NCBI GenBank assembly: GCA_021846505.1
Contig: JAJZWV010000001.1
Location: 1 to 37,290 of the forward strand
Source of the DNA: Bacillota bacterium
GTDB taxonomy: Bacteria; Bacillota; Sulfobacillia; Sulfobacillales; JAIMBI01
Direction of reading: 5' to 3'
DNA length: 37,290 nt
Made by a program: the position numbers and the translations under genes. This document shows positions 23,584 through 31,879 of the stretch, piece after piece. Within the stretch, counting starts at the first letter, position 1. Each line of letters begins with the position of its first letter. The notes under the pieces are model-generated. The model had not been told where the DNA came from, made no database searches, and saw only the letters and a list, made by a program, of their open reading frames with translations.

Positions 23584-24486
23584 CTAGGCGCACCCGCCCG
23601 CCGTGCGCAGATAGTCCACCATTAACCTGGCTGCCCGGCCAATGGCAATACTGGCGTGGGGGTCGAGTCCCTTCCAGTCGGCGACGTCAGCAAGCGTAAA
23701 AACCGCCACCGCATACTGCCCTCCATCGGGGTACTCCACAACGCCCACCTCGTTGCGGATGCCGGTCAGTGTGCCGGTCTTTCTGGCGAAGCTGTCCTGG
23801 AGTGGCGCCGGGAACCCCGACACCAGCCCATGACTGGTAGTGCACTGACGCATGATGCTCCGCATCTCCGCGCACAGCGCCGGCGGTGCCGCTTGGTCGC
23901 GCCAGATGTACTGCAGCAGCTGCGTGATTTCCGCTGGCGTGGTGCGCCAAGCGGCCGTCGCGGGGTTCAAGTCCGGATCGCTGCGCATTCGGCGAAGCGC
24001 GTCGTCACCGTCCGTCACGCCTTGCATCCTCTGGTGAGATCGGGCGTAAAGGTCCCGAACCGTTCCGTCCAGCGTCGTCACCTGAAGTCCCAACGATCGC
24101 ATGGTCCCGGTCACGCGCTCAGGTGTGAGGCGGTCCAGAATGATGTCTGTGGCATGATTGTCACTTACCGTCATCATGAGGTGAGCGACGGCCCGCAACG
24201 AAAGATCGACTGGATCCGGCAAGACGGAGAGACCCGAGGGCCCACCGGTTCGTGGCGCGTCCGCGACATGTACGCGCTCAGCCAAGTCAACCTCTCCCGC
24301 CGCCACCGCCTGCATAAGCGACACCAGAATCGACACCTTCCCCACCGAAGCGGTAGCGCACACTGTCGTGTCGCAGTAGCCCACTTCCCGGTCCGCGGAC
24401 AGGTCGCGCGCATGCATAAATCCTTCCAAGCCTGCAGCGCGCACGGTTTGCCTCATTTCGGCCCGCACATCCTCGACATCGTTCAC
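23584..24486 (-). CDS. Class A beta-lactamase-like serine hydrolase, cytoplasmic
   Basis: A 300-residue protein from GTG 24486, eight bases after AAGGAG. All three penicilloyl-serine-transferase motifs are present: Ser47-x-x-Lys50 (SVGK), Ser108-Asp109-Asn110 and Lys236-Thr237-Gly238. In the omega loop the class A E-x-x-L-N becomes D-P-D-L-N (Asp170 at the deacylating Glu position). There is no signal peptide, so a role as a secreted antibiotic-resistance enzyme is unlikely. Its place 25 bp behind an M55 D-aminopeptidase gene, at the end of a four-gene unit, suggests hydrolysis of a D-amino-acid amide, ester or peptide inside the cell. This function is inferred from fold and neighbours. Confidence 0.82.
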   Translation of the reverse strand: MNDVEDVRAEMRQTVRAAGLEGFMHARDLSADREVGYCDTTVCATASVGKVSILVSLMQAVAAGEVDLAERVHVADAPRTGGPSGLSVLPDPVDLSLRAVAHLMMTVSDNHATDIILDRLTPERVTGTMRSLGLQVTTLDGTVRDLYARSHQRMQGVTDGDDALRRMRSDPDLNPATAAWRTTPAEITQLLQYIWRDQAAPPALCAEMRSIMRQCTTSHGLVSGFPAPLQDSFARKTGTLTGIRNEVGVVEYPDGGQYAVAVFTLADVADWKGLDPHASIAIGRAARLMVDYLRTAGGCA

Positions 24487-24511
24487 GTCACTTGCTCCTT
24501 CGCGTACGGAA

Positions 24512-25336
24512 TCAGCCCATGTCGCAGGTGGACCCGAGCCGCAAGGCGCCAAACGCCAACCGCCACGCGTCAACCGCGTTTGGACCCGTCACTTCCACCG
24601 TGCGGCCGTCTACCCGGGTCACCATCGGCAACAGGCATGCCACCTGCGCGTGTGAGGACCGGGTGAATTCCATCCGGAACGTCACGGGGCCGTCAATGTG
24701 CTGAACCGGAATCGTGGCATGGGCGCGGACCGCTTCCTCTACCCCTTCGCGCAGTAGCCGCCGCACCTCAGATAAGGGTCGTGAGCGGACGCACATGGAG
24801 TCCAAGGCGTATTTGACCACGGCGGTCCGCGTGCCCGGAAGCGACTCGTGCACCTGCGCTGCTAACTTGTCATCGCCGCTCACAAACACCACCGGTGCTC
24901 CGAAGTGACTGGCGATGGCCGCGTTGATTTGGGTCTCGCCCACCTGCCGACCGTTCAACCACCAGTTGTGAATCTGGCCGCCTGAAATCGTATGGTCGAG
25001 GGTGGCGGCTGTGGTTCCCGCCCAGGCATGGTACCCAATGCACACGACCGCGTCGGCGTCTTGAACGCCCTCCATCATGCACAGCGGCTTGTTGAAGCCC
25101 GAAATCAGCTCCACACGCTCGTCAAGTTCCTCGTACATGACGTTGCGCATGCCATCATGTGAATCGTTAACCACCACGCTGGCCGCACCCGCCGCGAAGG
25201 CCGCTTCGATGGCCAAGTTGGTTTCCTGGGTCATCAGCCGACGAAACCGATCATAGTTGGGACGGCCGTATAGCGTGTCCTGCGGGCCGCTGACACCGGC
25301 AATGCCCTCCATATCCACCGAAATCATCACGTGCAT
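24512..25336 (-). CDS. M55-family D-aminopeptidase (DppA-like)
   Basis: A 274-residue protein from ATG 25336 after AAAGGAG. It begins MHVMISVDMEGIAGV with Asp8 and Glu10, and continues with His60 (NDSHDGMRN), His103 (GYHAWAG), His115 and Glu134 (GETQIN). These residues match, within one position, the zinc ligands and catalytic His of Bacillus subtilis DppA (8, 10, 60, 104, 115, 133). DppA is a cytoplasmic, self-compartmentalising decameric enzyme that removes N-terminal D-Ala or Gly from small peptides. The B. subtilis gene sits in a dipeptide transport operon; here it follows Gfo/Idh and Zn-ADH genes and precedes a serine hydrolase, all apparently under the fucose operator B. Substrate stereochemistry is inferred from family. 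Confidence 0.92.
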   Translation of the reverse strand: MHVMISVDMEGIAGVSGPQDTLYGRPNYDRFRRLMTQETNLAIEAAFAAGAASVVVNDSHDGMRNVMYEELDERVELISGFNKPLCMMEGVQDADAVVCIGYHAWAGTTAATLDHTISGGQIHNWWLNGRQVGETQINAAIASHFGAPVVFVSGDDKLAAQVHESLPGTRTAVVKYALDSMCVRSRPLSEVRRLLREGVEEAVRAHATIPVQHIDGPVTFRMEFTRSSHAQVACLLPMVTRVDGRTVEVTGPNAVDAWRLAFGALRLGSTCDMG

Positions 25337-25381
25337 GTAAGTGACTCCTTTCCTGTCATTCACCGCGTTGCCGTCTGTGCT

Positions 25382-26458
25382 CTACTCCGCCTGCCGGCGA
25401 AGCACGGCTCGAAGGTCCTCCACCAGCGACACGTCCGGATCCCATGTCGAGACCACTACCTCCTCGCGTGTCAGCGCACTGGCATACAGCGCCAGCACCA
25501 CCTTCCATTCGTGAAGGGACCGACGGAGCTCAGTGCTTGGTGCCTGGCCAGGGTCGTGTCCCCAGGCCAGCATGGCCCGGTGGAACTTGGACTGGGCCGA
25601 AAGGTTCTGTCGGCGCCAAGCATCCACGCCGCCAAACGCCCCCCCCAAAAGACAGTTGGCCGACGCCACCTCGTAGCGGCCAAACTCCTCCCACACCGCA
25701 CGGCCAGATGCCCCGTATGCGGCGACGCGCACGTGCTGCCAGTTCGTCGGCCAGGAGTCCACCCGCGGCGCCGCGCGGCCCGTGACCCATACGCCCCGCA
25801 CCCCATTGGAAAACTCGAGTTGCGCCTCTGTGCTGACGGGGCCGGGATGGTCCGGGTCGGCATCATCCCAGCCGCTGACCGCCCCAAACACGCGTCTGAC
25901 GGCGACGCCGCCATTCAGCTCCATTCCGTAATGGAGGATGTGCGTGCCTTGGCCAGAGAGAGACATGCCGGCGCTCATGTCGATCCAGTGCAACTCCCCC
26001 AAGGCGCCACTCGCGACCGCGTGCCGAACCTGTTCATAGTCCGGATGCCAGCGAAATTGGTGCGACACCGCGAACCGCGTCGGCGCCCACTCTAATAGCT
26101 GCAACAGCCGGCGCAACTCCACCACATCCAGCGCCACGGGCTTCTCCAAGGTGCACAGTGGCACACCAGCCTGAGCGATCTGCTCCAGCAGATCCACCCG
26201 CCCGCGCGGGCCGGTCACCACGTGGACCAAGTAGGGCTTTTCTTGGGCGAGCATCTGGGCAACATCCTGATACGCCCGGAGGCCAAATGCGGCCGCGACC
26301 GCCGGACTTCGGGCCCCGGAGCGGTCCGCCACGGCCACCACTCGCGCCTCGGGAATCGCCTCATACGCGGCGATGTGGTTGGATGACCGGGTGCCCGCGC
26401 CAATGACGACCACGCGGTAAGGAGGCTCGTGAGCGTCACGCTGGTCAGCGGTAATCAC
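25382..26458 (-). CDS. Gfo/Idh/MocA-family NAD(P)-dependent oxidoreductase
   Basis: A 358-residue protein starts at GTG 26458 (GGAGG seven bases before), overlapping the previous stop as GTGA. The Rossmann N terminus VVVIGAGTRSSNH (residues 16-28) is followed by the catalytic EKPVA motif and a C-terminal substrate domain with the H-x3-H-like GTHILHYG. Family members oxidise or reduce cyclic sugars, inositols and amino sugars, or cleave glycosides by an oxidative route. Translational coupling to the zinc alcohol dehydrogenase implies consecutive steps or alternative sugars. The specific sugar cannot be read out; a C-3 or C-1 oxidation of a deoxy sugar or glycoside is a reasonable guess. Confidence 0.85.
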   Translation of the reverse strand: MITADQRDAHEPPYRVVVIGAGTRSSNHIAAYEAIPEARVVAVADRSGARSPAVAAAFGLRAYQDVAQMLAQEKPYLVHVVTGPRGRVDLLEQIAQAGVPLCTLEKPVALDVVELRRLLQLLEWAPTRFAVSHQFRWHPDYEQVRHAVASGALGELHWIDMSAGMSLSGQGTHILHYGMELNGGVAVRRVFGAVSGWDDADPDHPGPVSTEAQLEFSNGVRGVWVTGRAAPRVDSWPTNWQHVRVAAYGASGRAVWEEFGRYEVASANCLLGGAFGGVDAWRRQNLSAQSKFHRAMLAWGHDPGQAPSTELRRSLHEWKVVLALYASALTREEVVVSTWDPDVSLVEDLRAVLRRQAE

Positions 26459-27459
26459 TGTGGAGCCTCCTCAAACGGGTGCAGGACTACCTTGCCACAC
26501 CTCTGCTCCTCGGACACTTCAAACGCGGTTTGAATTTGGTCCAAAGGAAACCGGTGCGTGATGAGCCGCTCAACCCCCGCAAAGGTGCGGAGCACGTCCA
26601 TCACCTGCGGGAAGTCGGGAAGGGCATAGTGCCACGACCCCATGATCGTCATGCCCTTGCGAATCATGTCCGGACTCGCCCTGATGGGCGTCGGATCCAT
26701 GGTCTCTCCCACCAAGACCACCACTCCACGACTTCGCACCGCGTCAATCAGCAATCGATGGGCGGTCGGCACCCCCGAGCAGTCTACCCCGACGTCGGGG
26801 CCGTCCCCGCCGCAGGCAGCGCGGACTTGCTGCAGGACGTCGTCGTTGCGCGGGTCCAGCACCTCGGCCGCACCCAGATCCCGAGCCAGTTGAGCTCTGA
26901 AGGGATTCTGGTCCACGCCGAAGACCCGCGCCCCCCGGTGGACCCCGTTGACCACTGCGCCGAGGCCCACAGGACCAAGGCCCGTCACCAGCAAGGTGGT
27001 GGATCCGTCGACGCCGGCACGTTCTTCGGCACCAAATGACGGACCCAACCCGCAACAGGCCAGCGCGCCGACGTCGATGGTCACATCGTCCGGAATGGGC
27101 GCCAGTAGCCATGACGGCTTGGCAATGTACTCGGCCAGGGCACCCGCGTCCAGATCCAGGTTGTCCTTGCAGTAGATAAACTCTCCCCGCGTGCAGTGCC
27201 GGCACCGGCCACAGGGATATTGAGGCATAACCACCACCCGGTCGCCAACATCCACCGACGCCCCCGCAGCTCTTTCCACAACCACCCCGGCGGCCTCGTG
27301 GCCGATGTAGTGGAATGGACGCCCGCTGCGGAACAGCTTGTACTCCGCACACAGCGGAGCCGCCAGTATCTTCACCAACGCCCACCCGTCGCGGAGAGAT
27401 GGCATCGGAACAGTCTCCAACTCGGCTTGTCGATATCCCGCGATGCGGACTTGCCTCAT
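26455..27459 (-). CDS. Zinc-dependent medium-chain alcohol/sugar dehydrogenase
   Basis: A 334-residue MDR protein from ATG 27459 after AAGGAG. Catalytic-zinc residues appear in APLCAEYK (Cys37) and GHEAAG. The structural zinc site is C-x2-C-x2-C-x7-C (CGRCRHC then FIYC). The cofactor motif GLGPVGLG follows near residue 160. Sorbitol, threonine and L-fuconate/galactitol-type dehydrogenases belong here. It is the first gene of a four-gene unit (ADH, Gfo/Idh, M55 peptidase, serine hydrolase) with operator B 45-65 bases upstream of the start. A role in oxidising a sugar or sugar-acid alcohol group is inferred; it could replace the SDR in the fuconate branch or handle another monosaccharide. Confidence 0.87.
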   Translation of the reverse strand: MRQVRIAGYRQAELETVPMPSLRDGWALVKILAAPLCAEYKLFRSGRPFHYIGHEAAGVVVERAAGASVDVGDRVVVMPQYPCGRCRHCTRGEFIYCKDNLDLDAGALAEYIAKPSWLLAPIPDDVTIDVGALACCGLGPSFGAEERAGVDGSTTLLVTGLGPVGLGAVVNGVHRGARVFGVDQNPFRAQLARDLGAAEVLDPRNDDVLQQVRAACGGDGPDVGVDCSGVPTAHRLLIDAVRSRGVVVLVGETMDPTPIRASPDMIRKGMTIMGSWHYALPDFPQVMDVLRTFAGVERLITHRFPLDQIQTAFEVSEEQRCGKVVLHPFEEAPQ

Positions 27460-27503
27460 AGCCTACTCCTTCGTTGTCAGCTCGGTCACACTTCTGCACT
27501 CCT

Positions 27504-27524
27504 GATGATTGCATAGCAAACCTG
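27504..27524. promoter_or_regulatory. Fucose-regulon operator, site B
   Basis: GATGATTGC, centre ATA, GCAAACCTG. The right arm matches site A at seven of nine bases and the left arm keeps the inner TGC. It lies 45 bases upstream of the zinc dehydrogenase start on the minus strand. Its presence argues that the dehydrogenase-to-serine-hydrolase unit has its own regulated promoter instead of relying on read-through from the fucosidase unit. Confidence 0.6.
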
Positions 27525-27585
27525 TTGCGGCATAATGGCTTCGGTCCCTCAGCCAGCACACCGATCCCGATTTCCCCCGGGTCGA

Positions 27586-28509
27586 TCACGGCGCGCGCCC
27601 CGAGGGCCAGGTGATGTTGTGGACGGGTGCGAGGATCTGCTGCACTGCGGCTAGCAGTTGGTGGTTCAGGGGCTCCCCGACGGTGCGCACGTCACTTGCC
27701 AAGTGGGTCACGCTGGCAGTGCTGACCAACGTCGTGGCTACTCGCGGATGCCCGGTCGCGAATTTGAGTGCCAGCCCAGCGATATCCGCTTCGCGGGACC
27801 TTGCATAGGCGGCGGCCTGTTTCGCGGCGGCGCGCAGCGCGGGCGGCGCGGGATGCCAGTCTGGGGGCCCTGCGTTGGTGAGGAGTCCCATCGCCAGCGG
27901 ACTGGCGTTGACGAGACCCAACTCCCCGGCAGTCCACCGCGATGACAGATCCTCCAAGCTGTTGTCGTTCAGACAGTAGTGGCAGTAAGACAGGATGACG
28001 TCGGGCTTGGCGGCGGCCACAAACCCGTCCAGCACTGCCAGCGGCAAACCGGATGCGCCTGCGAAGCGCACCAAACCAGCCGTGCGGGCATCTTGAAGTG
28101 CGGCCCACCCCTCGTGCAGAACTTCATCGGGATCCCCAAACTCGATGTCGTGCAAAAAAGCAATGTCGAGGTAGTCCGTGCCGAGGGCGCGCAAACTGGC
28201 TTGGATGCTGGCCAAAATTCTTGCGCGGGAGAAGTCGAACTGGTCGGCTCCGTACCGTCCCGCCTTGGTGGACACCACTACCTGCTCGCGCGGCAACGCC
28301 GCCAGCGCGCTCCCGAGGCGTGCTTCCGCCAGTCCGAGACCGTAATACGGCGATACGTCGAAGTAGGTAATCCCAAGGTCAAACGCAGTCCTGACTACCT
28401 CGGCCGCCTCCCGGTCGGAGACGGGGCGAAACATGTTCCCGAGAGCGGACGCCCCTAGCCCCAGCACGGAGACCGTAAGGCCGGTCTGTCCCAATCTGCG
28501 ATATTCCAC
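27586..28509 (-). CDS. Aldo/keto reductase, probable L-fucose (L-galactose-type) 1-dehydrogenase
   Basis: A 307-residue AKR begins at GTG 28509 after GGGAGAGAGG. The catalytic tetrad is Asp51, Tyr56, Lys82 and His120 (FDVSPYYG, STKAG, FLHD). The DVSPYYG and LHDIEFG blocks are typical of the L-galactose / D-threo-aldose 1-dehydrogenase group, which oxidises L-fucose (6-deoxy-L-galactose) at C-1 to the lactone. In a cluster with fucosidase, lactonase and fuconate dehydratase, this gives the first step of the non-phosphorylating fucose pathway. It lies 40 bp after the SDR gene, as last gene of the fucosidase unit. Cofactor (NAD or NADP) cannot be decided. Confidence 0.87.
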   Translation of the reverse strand: MEYRRLGQTGLTVSVLGLGASALGNMFRPVSDREAAEVVRTAFDLGITYFDVSPYYGLGLAEARLGSALAALPREQVVVSTKAGRYGADQFDFSRARILASIQASLRALGTDYLDIAFLHDIEFGDPDEVLHEGWAALQDARTAGLVRFAGASGLPLAVLDGFVAAAKPDVILSYCHYCLNDNSLEDLSSRWTAGELGLVNASPLAMGLLTNAGPPDWHPAPPALRAAAKQAAAYARSREADIAGLALKFATGHPRVATTLVSTASVTHLASDVRTVGEPLNHQLLAAVQQILAPVHNITWPSGRAP

Positions 28510-28549
28510 CGCCGCCCTCTCTCCCTTTTTCTAGCCTCTGTCCACTGGG

Positions 28550-29308
28550 CTACAACGCTGTCAGACCTCCATCCACAATGAGAAAGGACCCATAGACAAA
28601 ACTGGATGTTGGCCCTAAGAGAAACCACACGGATTCCGCCACTTCCTCGGCAGTTCCCATTCGTCCGATAGGCTGGCGGGCCGCCATGTCTTGGCGGGCA
28701 ACGGCTGGATCGGGCTCTCCGGCCGTAATGCGAGCAATCCACGGAGTTTCGATGGTGCCCGGCACCACCGCATTGATGCGAATCCCGTGTCGGTGGAAAT
28801 CGGCATGCACCGACCGCGTCAGCGCCAACACGGCTCCCTTGCTGGCGGAGTAAGCTGCCCGGTTGCGGATTCCCACCATCCCGGCCACCGACCCCACATT
28901 GACAATGGTGCCAGCACCGCGCCGAACCATGTCGGGCAGCACGTGTTGCGTCATCATGAACGTTCCCAGCACATTCACCGTCATAACCCGCATAAATTCT
29001 TCCGGCGACGTTGCCAACACGGTTCCCGGCACCCCTATCCCGGCGTTGTTGACCAAGTCGGTGACCGGGCCAAGCCGACGGTGAACTGTGGCTATCGCCT
29101 CGGCCACGCTATCGCTGTCGGTTACGTCCAAGAGGATCGCCTCTCCACGCCCCCCCGCCTGCCGGAGGTCCCGCGCCACGTTCTCTGCACCGTCGTAATT
29201 CACATCGGCCACCACTACCGTCATCTCCTCACGGGCCAGCCGCTCAGCGACCGCCCGACCGATCCCGGATGCCGCTCCAGTCACCAGCACAGTGCGGTCG
29301 GATTCCAT
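28550..29308 (-). CDS. SDR, probable 2-keto-3-deoxy-L-fuconate dehydrogenase
   Basis: A 252-residue classical SDR from ATG 29308 behind GGAGGTGAGG. Cofactor motif TGAASGIG (10-17), NNAG (87-90), and catalytic Ser140, Tyr153, Lys157. Asp35 after the second strand favours NAD. The GIRINAVVPGTIETPW segment resembles sugar-acid dehydrogenases. In the fucose route, oxidation of 2-keto-3-deoxy-L-fuconate at C-4 is carried out by such an SDR, so this role is favoured over a general FabG function. It starts 17 bp after the end of the putative glycosidase gene. An alternative is the C-1 oxidation of L-fucose, a job some SDRs perform; the adjacent AKR would then act elsewhere. Confidence 0.83.
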   Translation of the reverse strand: MESDRTVLVTGAASGIGRAVAERLAREEMTVVVADVNYDGAENVARDLRQAGGRGEAILLDVTDSDSVAEAIATVHRRLGPVTDLVNNAGIGVPGTVLATSPEEFMRVMTVNVLGTFMMTQHVLPDMVRRGAGTIVNVGSVAGMVGIRNRAAYSASKGAVLALTRSVHADFHRHGIRINAVVPGTIETPWIARITAGEPDPAVARQDMAARQPIGRMGTAEEVAESVWFLLGPTSSFVYGSFLIVDGGLTAL

Positions 29309-29324
29309 GCCTCACCTCCATCAT

Positions 29325-30329
29325 CTATTGGCTTTCTGCCAAGGCCGGACCGTCGTGCAGTCTCCCCAGCCGAAGCGAGAGCAGTGCCGCATCGCGTTGA
29401 TGTTGCGCCGCCATCGCGTGATCGTCTTTGGTCAGTGTGGCTGAGGGGATGGCAGCGGCAACGCGGCAGCTGCCCATGTCATCGGGCAGCGCGGCCAGCA
29501 GCGCCTCCGGGTTGTGGGTCTCCCTGCCTTCCATGCCGCACACGCATTGCCACACCTGGGCCGAGAGGGCTGAAACTCGTCGCGTTTGGGCCAGCTCCGC
29601 ATCCGGAGAGAAGCTTTCGTTCATCAGCCAATTCACGTCGCCGGGCAGTGTCGTCCCGTCAAGCCGGACGTTCATCACATTGTTGACACTGAGCCAAATC
29701 AGACAATCAGGGTTCGCCGAGCGTGCAACCTCGGCAATCCGCTGCCAGACGCGGTCGGCCGCAGCCCGGTTGAACGCGGCGACCACGTCCGAAGGGAAGG
29801 CGGGCTGGTCCGGAGGGGGAGGATCCGCATGCCCCATCAGTGCTTGGTACACTTTCCACTCGCAGGGCAGTCCCACCGGATCCACGTTCCACCACATGTC
29901 CAGTATGAATCTGTTGACCGGCACAGCCGCGAGGGCATCGGTTACCGAGGCGGTCAAGTAATCCAGGTCGGCGGCGCTGAGGAGGATATGCCAGCGGTTC
30001 CATCGCCGAGCATGACGCGGGTCGGGATGTTGGGCGGCCCACGACCCCTTCACATCAATGATGAAGTATCCCATCATGCGCATGCCCTCATCATGGCCTT
30101 GCCGCGTCAGGTCGCCTATAAGGTCGCCAGCCTGTCCAGGGGTGCGCGGCGCCGCTGCGCCTTTGCACCACGCATGGCCGTAGTGACGATTGAATCGTGT
30201 TGACAGCCATGTCTCGCTGCCGGGCCAGGTCCTGGTCGGAATCCGCGCGCCCGCATAAGCCTGGCGAGGCAAACCGGTCCAGCAATCCCCGTTGAAGTCC
30301 ACGCAAGCCGCCCGGATCCCCTCTCCCAT
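29325..30329 (-). CDS. Putative glycoside hydrolase, TIM-barrel, family unclear
   Basis: A 334-residue protein from ATG 30329 after AAAGAGGT. No catalogued family is assigned with confidence. Visible are GMRMMGYFIIDVKGSW (strand plus loop), an HPDPRH segment, and VNRFILDMWWNVDP, where an Asp ends a strand as does the nucleophile of GH29-like fucosidases. Later come CLIWLSVNN and VNWLMNESFSP with a Glu that could be acid/base. It vaguely recalls the hypothetical GHL6 and alpha-L-fucosidase-related proteins. No signal peptide, so it is cytoplasmic. It sits 47 bp after a true GH29 gene and 16 bp before the SDR, so a second fucoside- or deoxysugar-cleaving activity is plausible. Function is inference. 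Confidence 0.65.
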   Translation of the reverse strand: MGEGIRAACVDFNGDCWTGLPRQAYAGARIPTRTWPGSETWLSTRFNRHYGHAWCKGAAAPRTPGQAGDLIGDLTRQGHDEGMRMMGYFIIDVKGSWAAQHPDPRHARRWNRWHILLSAADLDYLTASVTDALAAVPVNRFILDMWWNVDPVGLPCEWKVYQALMGHADPPPPDQPAFPSDVVAAFNRAAADRVWQRIAEVARSANPDCLIWLSVNNVMNVRLDGTTLPGDVNWLMNESFSPDAELAQTRRVSALSAQVWQCVCGMEGRETHNPEALLAALPDDMGSCRVAAAIPSATLTKDDHAMAAQHQRDAALLSLRLGRLHDGPALAESQ

Positions 30330-30376
30330 GGCAAGACCTCTTTCCCCAGCAGCACTGGGCCTGACCGGCAGTCTGT

Positions 30377-31810
30377 TTACCGCGGGCCTTTGGGCGGCGA
30401 GAACTTAAGCACCATAGGTCCCTCGGTGCGAGATGCGCGGTCCGGCAACGACACACGAATGGCGCCGCCACTTCGGGACCACGTCAGAGGCCCTGGGCGC
30501 CCCAGCAACTCCACCGTCCAGCCATCCAGCGCCTCCCCGGCCAAGCTTGCGATGGGCAGGTCCGCAGTAGTGGGAGGGACCATGGCGATCGCGTAGAGCG
30601 TTTTGCCCCGCGTCGTGAATCGGATGTCCTCACTCGAGTAGGGGTTCCGTTTGGCGTCGTTGAAGAATCCACCGGCCACCCGATTTGGCCCTTCGCCGTA
30701 CGTTCTCCAAGGGCGGGTGCCGTAAATGGCCTCGCCGTTCACCGACAACCACCGGCCAATGGCCAGAAGAATTTCCCTTTCAGCGTCAGGAATGGTTCCA
30801 TCCGCCTTGGGACCGATGTTCAGCAGCATGACGCCGTTCTTGCTCACGATGTCGATCAGATCCTGGACCACGTCGAGGCTGGTTTTGTATCGCTGCGGCT
30901 CCACGTAGCCCCAGGAATTTTTTGAGAGAGCCGTATCCGCCTGCCACAGCGGATAGCAAATCTCACCCTGTTGGCCGCGCTCCATGTCGTAGACGGCCGT
31001 GCCGGGCTTGAACGCCTGGTACTTGTAGTTGATTGCCACGCCGTGCTCCCGCTCTCGGGCACGATTGTAGTAGTACGCAGCCAACCGCCTGAGATACGGT
31101 TCGAAGCTAGGGTGTTCGATCCACCAATCGAAGTAGAGGATCTGCGGCGCGTAGCGGTCTATTAACTCCACCGTGCGATGGAGCCAGTCTTCCAAGAACA
31201 TCTCCGTGGGCGGCATGCTCTCGGGTTGCGCGGGTCCATACAGGCTTGCCGCCTGCAGTACATCCGAAGGCCCTTGGGTCCCGCCGTTGAAGAACCACCA
31301 GTGCTCGGCCCGGTGACTCGACACCCCAAACACCATCCACTGCCGGCGGACGGCCTCGGCCAGGTCCCCAATGATGTCCCGGTGTGGACCCATCTGCTTA
31401 GCGTTCCATGGCGACAACAAGGTGTCATACATGGCAAAGCCATCGTGGTGCTCCGCAACCGGAACCACGTACTGCGCCCCGGCTTGGCGAAACAATCGGG
31501 CCCAGTCATCCGGATCGAATTTTTCAGCCCGAAACTTTGGGATGAAGTCCTTGTAGCCAAACTGCTCGAGACTGCCGTACTGGGCTTGGTGGTGCTCGAA
31601 TTCATGGGTTTCCTTGAGATACATGTTGCGGGGATACCACTCGCTCCCGAAGGCCGGCACCGAGTACACGCCCCAGTGAATGAAAATCCCAAATTTCGCG
31701 TCCTGGTACCACTCGGGAACGGTGTAGCTCTGAAGCGAGCTCCATTCGTCACGAAACGGCCCTCCGGCAATAACGCGCCGGATGTTCTCCCGCCGGTCTG
31801 CCTGGTCCAC
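30377..31810 (-). CDS. Alpha-L-fucosidase, GH29
   Basis: A 477-residue protein. GTG 31810 is chosen because GGAGGGGGG lies seven bases upstream; the longer frame to 31936 would cover the operators and has no family similarity. GH29 hallmarks are AKFGIFIHWGVYSVPAF (His45), VVPVAEHHDGFAMYD (His121/122), and QILYFDWWIEH with the nucleophile Asp228. A C-terminal beta-sandwich (FTTRGKTLYAIAM onward) follows. It releases L-fucose from non-reducing ends with retention. There is no signal peptide, so it works inside the cell on imported oligosaccharides. It is the first gene of a four-gene minus-strand unit, with two operators directly upstream. Confidence 0.93.
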   Translation of the reverse strand: MDQADRRENIRRVIAGGPFRDEWSSLQSYTVPEWYQDAKFGIFIHWGVYSVPAFGSEWYPRNMYLKETHEFEHHQAQYGSLEQFGYKDFIPKFRAEKFDPDDWARLFRQAGAQYVVPVAEHHDGFAMYDTLLSPWNAKQMGPHRDIIGDLAEAVRRQWMVFGVSSHRAEHWWFFNGGTQGPSDVLQAASLYGPAQPESMPPTEMFLEDWLHRTVELIDRYAPQILYFDWWIEHPSFEPYLRRLAAYYYNRAREREHGVAINYKYQAFKPGTAVYDMERGQQGEICYPLWQADTALSKNSWGYVEPQRYKTSLDVVQDLIDIVSKNGVMLLNIGPKADGTIPDAEREILLAIGRWLSVNGEAIYGTRPWRTYGEGPNRVAGGFFNDAKRNPYSSEDIRFTTRGKTLYAIAMVPPTTADLPIASLAGEALDGWTVELLGRPGPLTWSRSGGAIRVSLPDRASRTEGPMVLKFSPPKGPR

Positions 31811-31858
31811 GCTCGGCCCCCCTCCGCTTATGGTCGCCCCGTCCGGCCCGCGGCCCGT

Positions 31859-31879
31859 ATGGTTTGCTATGCAGACCGC
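31859..31879. promoter_or_regulatory. Fucose-regulon operator, site C
   Basis: ATGGTTTGC, centre TAT, GCAGACCGC. It is a good inverted repeat and the inverse of the site A pattern. It lies between the GH29 gene (-) and L-fuconate dehydratase (+), with its centre 20 bases (about two helical turns) from site D, which suits cooperative binding on one DNA face. Confidence 0.65.
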
